From Brevibacillus centrosporus (GTDB lineage Bacteria; Bacillota; Bacilli; Brevibacillales; Brevibacillaceae), in NCBI RefSeq assembly GCF_003710815.1, contig NZ_RHHP01000031.1, positions 62,001 through 126,000 on the forward strand: DNA of 64,000 nt, in the 5' to 3' direction. Under the pieces are notes generated by a model that saw only the letters and a list, made by a program, of their open reading frames with translations, was not told the origin of the DNA and searched no databases. The translations under genes and the position numbers were made by a program. Positions 59,407 to 64,000 of this stretch are shown here, in pieces; position 1 is the first letter of the stretch; each line of letters begins with the position of its first letter.

Positions 59407-59880
59407 ATGAAGGTCTTTATCGTCAGTATGCGCAATCTCATTTTGGGTGGAATCGTCGTCCTGATCGTCCTGGTAGCGGGCATCGTGTTATTAGTAAAAG
59501 ATCCTTTGCACGTATCGGATTCGTATCGACCGACTGAAGAAAGCGTACCGGCTTCCTCGGTTCCCGTAACTCAGCCCGTCGGTTCGGAAAAGCCCTCGCT
59601 GAACATGGACATTTCGGTAGACGGTACGACAGCGGAAGTAACGTTGCTCACGCAGAATTTCCAGTTTACACAGGAAAATGGCGATATGAGCCAGCAAGCG
59701 GTATTTGGTCAAGGTCACGCTCATCTGTATTTGGATGGGGAAGCGAAGGGCATGATCTACCACCCCGAGTTTCTTTTAAAGAAGCTGCCAAAAGGAGAGC
59801 ATGAGCTGCGTGTAGAATTGAACTACAGCAATCACCTCCCCTATAAGGTCGAAACGACTCAAAAGTTTGTCGTGAAGTAA
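59407..59880 (+). CDS. Membrane-anchored small extracellular protein
   Basis: A 157-residue protein starting at ATG 59407, eight bases after GGGAGAG. One N-terminal helix (LILGGIVVLIVLVAGIVLLV) is followed by a beta-rich outside domain. The segment QGHAHLYLDGEAKGMIYHPE then LPKGEHELRVELNYSNH recalls small domains of copper-handling or DUF4399-like proteins with an HxHLYLDG motif. I am not sure of the family. Confidence 0.75.
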   Translation: MKVFIVSMRNLILGGIVVLIVLVAGIVLLVKDPLHVSDSYRPTEESVPASSVPVTQPVGSEKPSLNMDISVDGTTAEVTLLTQNFQFTQENGDMSQQAVFGQGHAHLYLDGEAKGMIYHPEFLLKKLPKGEHELRVELNYSNHLPYKVETTQKFVVK

Positions 59881-59884
59881 GCAG

Positions 59885-59916
59885 AAAGCGTTCCAATTGC
59901 GGGACGCTTTTCTTTT
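59885..59916 (+). terminator. Intrinsic terminator
   Basis: AAAGCGTTCC (59885-59894) with GGGACGCTTT (59901-59910), one G-T pair, tail TCTTTTT. Confidence 0.8.
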
Positions 59917-60000
59917 TGGAGAAGAGCAGGAATATGCTGGAAGAGAGAGAATTTTTCCAATGGCAAGGTCGATTTGTCTGAATATTCGGAGGTGTTTTGC

Positions 60001-61659
60001 ATGCTGCGTGAAATCACAATCGGAGATTTATTGGATGAAACGGCGGGTCAGTATCCAGAGAAAGAGGCCCTCGTTTATCATGAGAGGGGACTTCGCTATT
60101 CGTTTGCTCAATTTCAGGAAATTTGCAATCAGGCAGCGCGAGGATTTCTGTCTTTAGGGATTCAAAAAGGAGAGAACATCGCGATCTGGGCAACGAATGT
60201 CCCAGAATGGGTCATCTCCCAGTACGCCACGGCAAAAATGGGAGGCGTTCTGGTAACAGTCAATACGAGTTACCGAACGCATGAATTGGAGTATTTGCTG
60301 AGACAGTCGGAATCGACGACCCTGCTCTTGATCGACTCCTATCGCGATGCGAACTATTTGGGGATGCTTCGGGAGATTTGTCCAGAGCTTGACACCTGCG
60401 AGCCAGGCAAGCTGCATTCAGCACGGCTTCCTCATTTGAAAAATGTGATTTATATCGGGGAAGAACGGCAGCCAGGGATGTTTTTATGGCAGGATCTGAT
60501 GGAGCGGGCAAATCTGATCCAGGAGGAAGAGCGGATCGCCAGGCAGCAAAGCCTAGCACCTGATGATGTGATCAATATGCAGTACACCTCCGGGACCACG
60601 GGCTTTCCCAAGGGTGTCATGCTTTCCCATACGAATATTGTCAACAATGCGATCAAGGTAGCCGAATGCCAGCGACTTGGCGTGCAGGATCGCGTATGTA
60701 TCCCTGTTCCCTTTTTTCATTGCTTTGGCTGCGTCATGGGAACCTTGGCGTGTGTCGCTACAGGGGCGACGATGGTTCCTGTCATCGCATTCGATCCGGG
60801 TATCGTGCTGCTTGTGGTGGAAAAAGAACGATGCACGGCCCTATACGGTGTACCCACAATGTTTATCGCAGAGCTGAACCATCCGACCTTTGCCGAGCGG
60901 GATCTAAGCTCGCTGCGGACGGGTATCATGGCAGGCTCATTGTGCCCGATCGAGGTCATGAAAAACGTCGTCCATAAAATGGGCATTCGAGATATCACGA
61001 TTGCTTACGGACAGACGGAGTCTTCACCCGTTATTACACAGACAGTCCCAGAGGATTCCATCGAGCGGAAGGTATCCACAGTGGGACGACCGCACGCAGG
61101 AGTCGAGGCGAAGGTCATCGACCCGGTCACGGGTGAGAGCCTGCCACAAGGAGTGCAAGGCGAGCTGTGCACGCGCGGGTATCTCGTGATGAAAGGGTAC
61201 TACAACATGCCTGAGCAAACGGCGGAAGCGATCGACGCTGAAGGCTGGCTGCATACCGGCGATTTGGCAACCATGGATGAGGACGGCTATTTTCAAATTA
61301 CTGGCCGCCTGAAGGACATGATTATACGTGGGGGAGAGAACATTTATCCGCGGGAGGTAGAGGAGTTTCTTTACACTCATCCCAAAGTTCTCGACATCCA
61401 GGTGGTTGGGGTGCCGGACCCGAAATACGGGGAGCAGGTGCTGGCGTGCATTCGTGTGAAGCCGGGAGAGGCCTTGACCGAAGAAGAGGTGCTCGAGTAT
61501 TGCCATGGGAAAATCGCCCGCTTTAAAATTCCGCGCTACATTCAGGTAGTTGACGAGTACCCGATGACTGCTTCTGGCAAGATTCAAAAATTCAAACTGC
61601 GTGAGCAAGCCATCCAGTCGCTAGGACTTCAGGGAGATACGGGTATCGAAACCGCATAA
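60001..61659 (+). CDS. Long-chain fatty-acid-CoA ligase / AMP-binding synthetase
   Basis: A 552-residue member of the adenylate-forming family. Start at ATG 60001, seven bases after GGAGGTG; TTG 59974 precedes the ribosome site. Core motifs: YTSGTTGFPKGVMLSHTNI near residue 195, YGQTESSPV (A5), GWLHTGDLATMDEDGYFQIT and RLKDMIIRGGENIYPREVEE (A7-A8), and the C-terminal catalytic lysine in MTASGKIQKFKL. Similar to YngI/FadD-type acyl-CoA synthetases; chain length cannot be stated. Monocistronic. Confidence 0.93.
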   Translation: MLREITIGDLLDETAGQYPEKEALVYHERGLRYSFAQFQEICNQAARGFLSLGIQKGENIAIWATNVPEWVISQYATAKMGGVLVTVNTSYRTHELEYLLRQSESTTLLLIDSYRDANYLGMLREICPELDTCEPGKLHSARLPHLKNVIYIGEERQPGMFLWQDLMERANLIQEEERIARQQSLAPDDVINMQYTSGTTGFPKGVMLSHTNIVNNAIKVAECQRLGVQDRVCIPVPFFHCFGCVMGTLACVATGATMVPVIAFDPGIVLLVVEKERCTALYGVPTMFIAELNHPTFAERDLSSLRTGIMAGSLCPIEVMKNVVHKMGIRDITIAYGQTESSPVITQTVPEDSIERKVSTVGRPHAGVEAKVIDPVTGESLPQGVQGELCTRGYLVMKGYYNMPEQTAEAIDAEGWLHTGDLATMDEDGYFQITGRLKDMIIRGGENIYPREVEEFLYTHPKVLDIQVVGVPDPKYGEQVLACIRVKPGEALTEEEVLEYCHGKIARFKIPRYIQVVDEYPMTASGKIQKFKLREQAIQSLGLQGDTGIETA

Positions 61660-61735
61660 GCTGATCTGCAAGTCTTTACATTCGTGCAGGTCTCCTCTAT
61701 CATTGATGGGAAATGCAAGGAGAGGGGCAGCAGGG

Positions 61736-62242
61736 ATGGAGATCAGACAGCTGGGACCAGAGGATGCACAAGCTTTTGCAGCATGCAGATTAGAAGCGCT
61801 GCAAAAGGATCCGGATGCATTTGGGTCGACCTACGAGGACGAAAGGAATCGCACGCTGGAGGAATGGCAGGAGAGGCTGACCCAGACTCCGGGAGAAAAC
61901 GCATTCTTTGGCGCTTTTGAAAAGGGAGAAATCGTAGGAACCATCGGCTTCTTCCGACATAAGGGAAGGAAAGTCAGACATAAAGGCGCTATTGTTTCCA
62001 TGTACGTAAGGGAAGTACATCGTGGCAGCGGGGTGGCTGCGGGCTTAATGCATGCGGCACTCGACTACATCCGCGGATTGGGAGATGTAGATCAGGTACA
62101 GCTAGCTGTCGTTACCACGAATCCGGCAGCGGTTCGCTTTTACGAGAAAATGGGCTTCCAAACCTATGGATTCGAGAAAAGAGCGCTGAAGGTAGGGGAG
62201 CACTACTTCGATGAAACGCATATGTACATGCTAATCGAATAG
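61736..62242 (+). CDS. GNAT family N-acetyltransferase
   Basis: A 168-residue acetyltransferase starting at ATG 61736 behind AGGAGAGGGG. The acetyl-CoA motif A is seen in VSMYVREVHRGSGVAAGLMH (R/Q-x-x-G-x-G/A type) and motif B in VTTNPAAVRFYEKMGFQTYG. Substrate unknown. The region 61660-61735 holds no other feature. A bidirectional terminator separates it from leuD. Confidence 0.9.
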   Translation: MEIRQLGPEDAQAFAACRLEALQKDPDAFGSTYEDERNRTLEEWQERLTQTPGENAFFGAFEKGEIVGTIGFFRHKGRKVRHKGAIVSMYVREVHRGSGVAAGLMHAALDYIRGLGDVDQVQLAVVTTNPAAVRFYEKMGFQTYGFEKRALKVGEHYFDETHMYMLIE

Positions 62243-62275
62243 ATCGAAGAGAAGAGGGGCTTCGGAAACAAGAAA

Positions 62276-62310
62276 GCGAAGGCATGGAACCCGTGCCTTC
62301 GCCTCTCTTT
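62276..62310. terminator. Bidirectional terminator between the acetyltransferase and leuD
   Basis: GCGAAGGCATGG (62276-62287) with CCGTGCCTTCGC (62291-62302), 3-base loop. CTCTCTTTTCT follows on the plus strand; the minus-strand reading continues GCTTTCTTGTTTCC. Confidence 0.8.
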
Positions 62311-62314
62311 TCTA

Positions 62315-62902
62315 TTAGGAGCGTTGTGCTTCGTATGCGGAGATTTTGTCTTCGTACTGCAGCGTCAGGCCGATGTCATCGAGTCCGTTCAGCAGGCAGT
62401 AACGACGATAGGGATCCACTTCAAACGGATAGGAGAGACCCTCGTTGTCTTTCACAACCTGCTCATGCAGGTCGATTGTCAACTGGTAGTTTTCGCGGCT
62501 TTCTGCCCGTTTGAACAGCTCGTCGACTTGTTCTTCGCTCAGCTTGATCGGCAAGAAGCCGTTCTTGAAGCAGTTGTTGTAGAAAATATCCGCAAAAGAT
62601 GGTGCGATGACCGCACGGAATCCGTAGTCCGTAAGCGCCCAAGGTGCATGCTCACGGGAGGAGCCGCAGCCGAAGTTGTTGCGGGCGAGAAGAATGGTAG
62701 AATCCTTGTACGCTGGCGTATTCAGGATGAACGAGTCAATCGGTGTGCCGTCTACGTTAAAGCGCCATTCAAAGAACAGGAACTGGCCAAAGCCACTGCG
62801 CTCGATCCGTTTCAGGAATTGTTTTGGGATGATGGCGTCTGTATCTACGTTTACACGGTCGAGAGGGGCTACCTGACCTGTGTGGATGACAAATGGATTC
62901 AT
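62315..62902 (-). CDS. leuD: 3-isopropylmalate dehydratase small subunit
   Basis: Small subunit of isopropylmalate isomerase in leucine synthesis. The 195-residue protein shows NVDTDAIIPKQFLKRIER near the N-terminus and the swivel-domain motif NFGCGSSREHAPWAL near residue 75. Its ATG overlaps the leuC stop by 4 bp on the minus strand, so leuCD are coupled. Ends at a bidirectional terminator. Confidence 0.97.
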   Translation of the reverse strand: MNPFVIHTGQVAPLDRVNVDTDAIIPKQFLKRIERSGFGQFLFFEWRFNVDGTPIDSFILNTPAYKDSTILLARNNFGCGSSREHAPWALTDYGFRAVIAPSFADIFYNNCFKNGFLPIKLSEEQVDELFKRAESRENYQLTIDLHEQVVKDNEGLSYPFEVDPYRRYCLLNGLDDIGLTLQYEDKISAYEAQRS

Positions 62903-64000
62903 TGGAATACCTCCTTGCTCACGTTCTCATTTTTCCATTCACGTACGTCTACGAAGTGGCCAGCAATCGCCGCAGCTGCAGCCATTTCCGGGCTCACCAG
63001 ATGTGTGCGTCCACCGCGTCCTTGACGACCTTCGAAGTTCCGGTTAGAGGTAGAAGCGCAGCGTTCGCCCTCCGAGAGGATGTCAGGGTTCATCGCGAGG
63101 CACATCGAGCAGCCGGACTCGCGCCAGTCAAAGCCAGCTTCTTGGAAAATGAGGTGCAAGCCTTCTTGTTCGGCGAGCTGTTTCACCGATTGAGAACCAG
63201 GAACGACCATGGCATGAACAGCAGGGGAGACCTTGCGTCCCTTAGCTACCTCAGCTGCTTTGCGAAGGTCTTCGATCCGACCGTTCGTACAGGAGCCGAT
63301 AAACACGCGATCGATTTTGATTTCATTCATCGGTGTGCCAGGCTCAAGACCCATGTAAGCGAGCGCGTCTTGCGCAGCTTTGCGTTGTGCAGTGGTCTCG
63401 AAGGACTCTGGATTTGGAACGGTGCTTGTGATGTTGGTACCCATTCCAGGACTAGTACCCCATGTCACTTGCGGAGCGATTTGTGTAGCATCGATTTCTA
63501 CCACTGTGTCGTACGTCGCACCTTCGTCTGTGACAAGCTGTTTCCACGCTTCTACGGCAGCCAGGAAGTCTTCACCCTGTGGTACATAACGCTTGCCTTT
63601 CAGGTAGTTAAACGTAGTCTCGTCAGGAGCGATCAGACCCGCGCGAGCGCCGCCTTCAATCGTCATGTTGCAAACTGTCATACGCTCTTCCATGGTCAGC
63701 TTGCGGATGGCAGCACCTGTATACTCGATAACATAGCCAGTAGCGAAGTCAGTTCCGTATTTTGCGATAATCGCCAAAATTAAGTCTTTTGCGCTGACTC
63801 CGAATGGCAAGTCGCCATTTACGCGCACTTCCATCGTTTTTGGCTTGAGCTGCTGGAGGCACTGGGTCGCCAGTACGTGTTCAACCTCGCTGGTGCCGAT
63901 CCCGAATGCCAGGGCACCGAATGCTCCGTGTGTAGACGTGTGGCTGTCCCCGCAAACAATCGTTTTCCCTGGGTGAGTCAGACCGAGCTCAGGACCGATG
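62899..64000 (-). CDS. leuC: 3-isopropylmalate dehydratase large subunit (5' part outside the window)
   Basis: Aconitase-family large subunit. The frame is open to the window edge (last complete codon at 63997-63999), giving the C-terminal 366 residues. Visible: THPGKTIVCGDSHTSTHGAF with one cluster cysteine, FIGSCTNGRIEDLRKAAEVA with the second, and GCSMCLAMNPDILSEGERCA with the third; then TSNRNFEGRQGRGGRTHLVS. All three [4Fe-4S] ligands are present. The start lies upstream of the window. Confidence 0.97.
   Translation of the reverse strand, partial: IGPELGLTHPGKTIVCGDSHTSTHGAFGALAFGIGTSEVEHVLATQCLQQLKPKTMEVRVNGDLPFGVSAKDLILAIIAKYGTDFATGYVIEYTGAAIRKLTMEERMTVCNMTIEGGARAGLIAPDETTFNYLKGKRYVPQGEDFLAAVEAWKQLVTDEGATYDTVVEIDATQIAPQVTWGTSPGMGTNITSTVPNPESFETTAQRKAAQDALAYMGLEPGTPMNEIKIDRVFIGSCTNGRIEDLRKAAEVAKGRKVSPAVHAMVVPGSQSVKQLAEQEGLHLIFQEAGFDWRESGCSMCLAMNPDILSEGERCASTSNRNFEGRQGRGGRTHLVSPEMAAAAAIAGHFVDVREWKNENVSKEVFQ

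Overview
The window is a gene-dense chromosomal segment of a spore-forming, aerobic Gram-positive bacterium. Gene order trp-hisC-tyrA-aroA / ypiA-ypiF-qcrABC-ypjA-ypjB-ypjC-ypjD-dapB-mgsA-bshB1-bshA-cca-birA-panBCD-dinG-ypmB-asnS-dnaD closely follows Bacillus subtilis. The bacillithiol genes, the Rieske/cytochrome b6/cytochrome c complex, the YpjB sporulation protein and strong AGGAGG-type ribosome sites with many GTG/TTG starts all fit Bacillales. Moderate GC content and several non-Bacillus insertions (ECF sigma pair, second FtsH-like protease, decapeptide-repeat protein) suggest Paenibacillaceae, most likely Brevibacillus. That placement is an inference from memory, not from a search. No IS element, prophage, CRISPR array, tRNA or rRNA was seen.

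Layout. 1-9.1 kb: aromatic amino acid supra-operon, trpE(partial)DCFBA-hisC, then tyrA and aroA after a small hairpin. 9.1-12.1 kb: a regulated-looking short transcript with two cre-like sites, a degenerate amidohydrolase, and an ECF sigma/anti-sigma pair. 12.1-18.9 kb: TPR protein, an unknown gene, an IDEAL mini-protein, a DUF2487 protein, qcrABC, ypjA and ypjB. 18.9-28.1 kb: ypjC on the minus strand, then ypjD-dapB-mgsA-bshB1-bshA-cca-birA and, after a structured leader, panBCD. 28.2-35.6 kb: TPR protein, dinG, a metallo-beta-lactamase-like protein, rex and a methylthioadenosine/S-adenosylhomocysteine deaminase. 35.6-39.4 kb: a membrane-anchored unknown, ypmB, and a two-gene FtsH-like module. 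39.6-42.0 kb: a protein with 55 uninterrupted decapeptide repeats. 42.2-44.3 kb: asnS and dnaD. 44.3-51.4 kb: a surface or spore polysaccharide cluster with a plausible sigma-K promoter. 51.5-62.2 kb: oligoendopeptidase F, RND efflux pair, atypical SDR, YajQ-family protein, anchored small protein, acyl-CoA ligase and acetyltransferase. 62.3-64 kb: leuD and leuC (partial) on the minus strand.

Most genes overlap or lie within about 30 bp of the next, so transcription is in a few long operons separated by clear intrinsic terminators. The most unusual features are the 55 x 10-residue repeat protein, the FtsH-like protease whose extracytoplasmic domain appears to sit in a separate upstream gene, the panB leader with competing hairpins, two genes whose ribosome-binding site lies inside the 3' arm of a terminator-like hairpin, and three enzyme-fold proteins missing catalytic residues.
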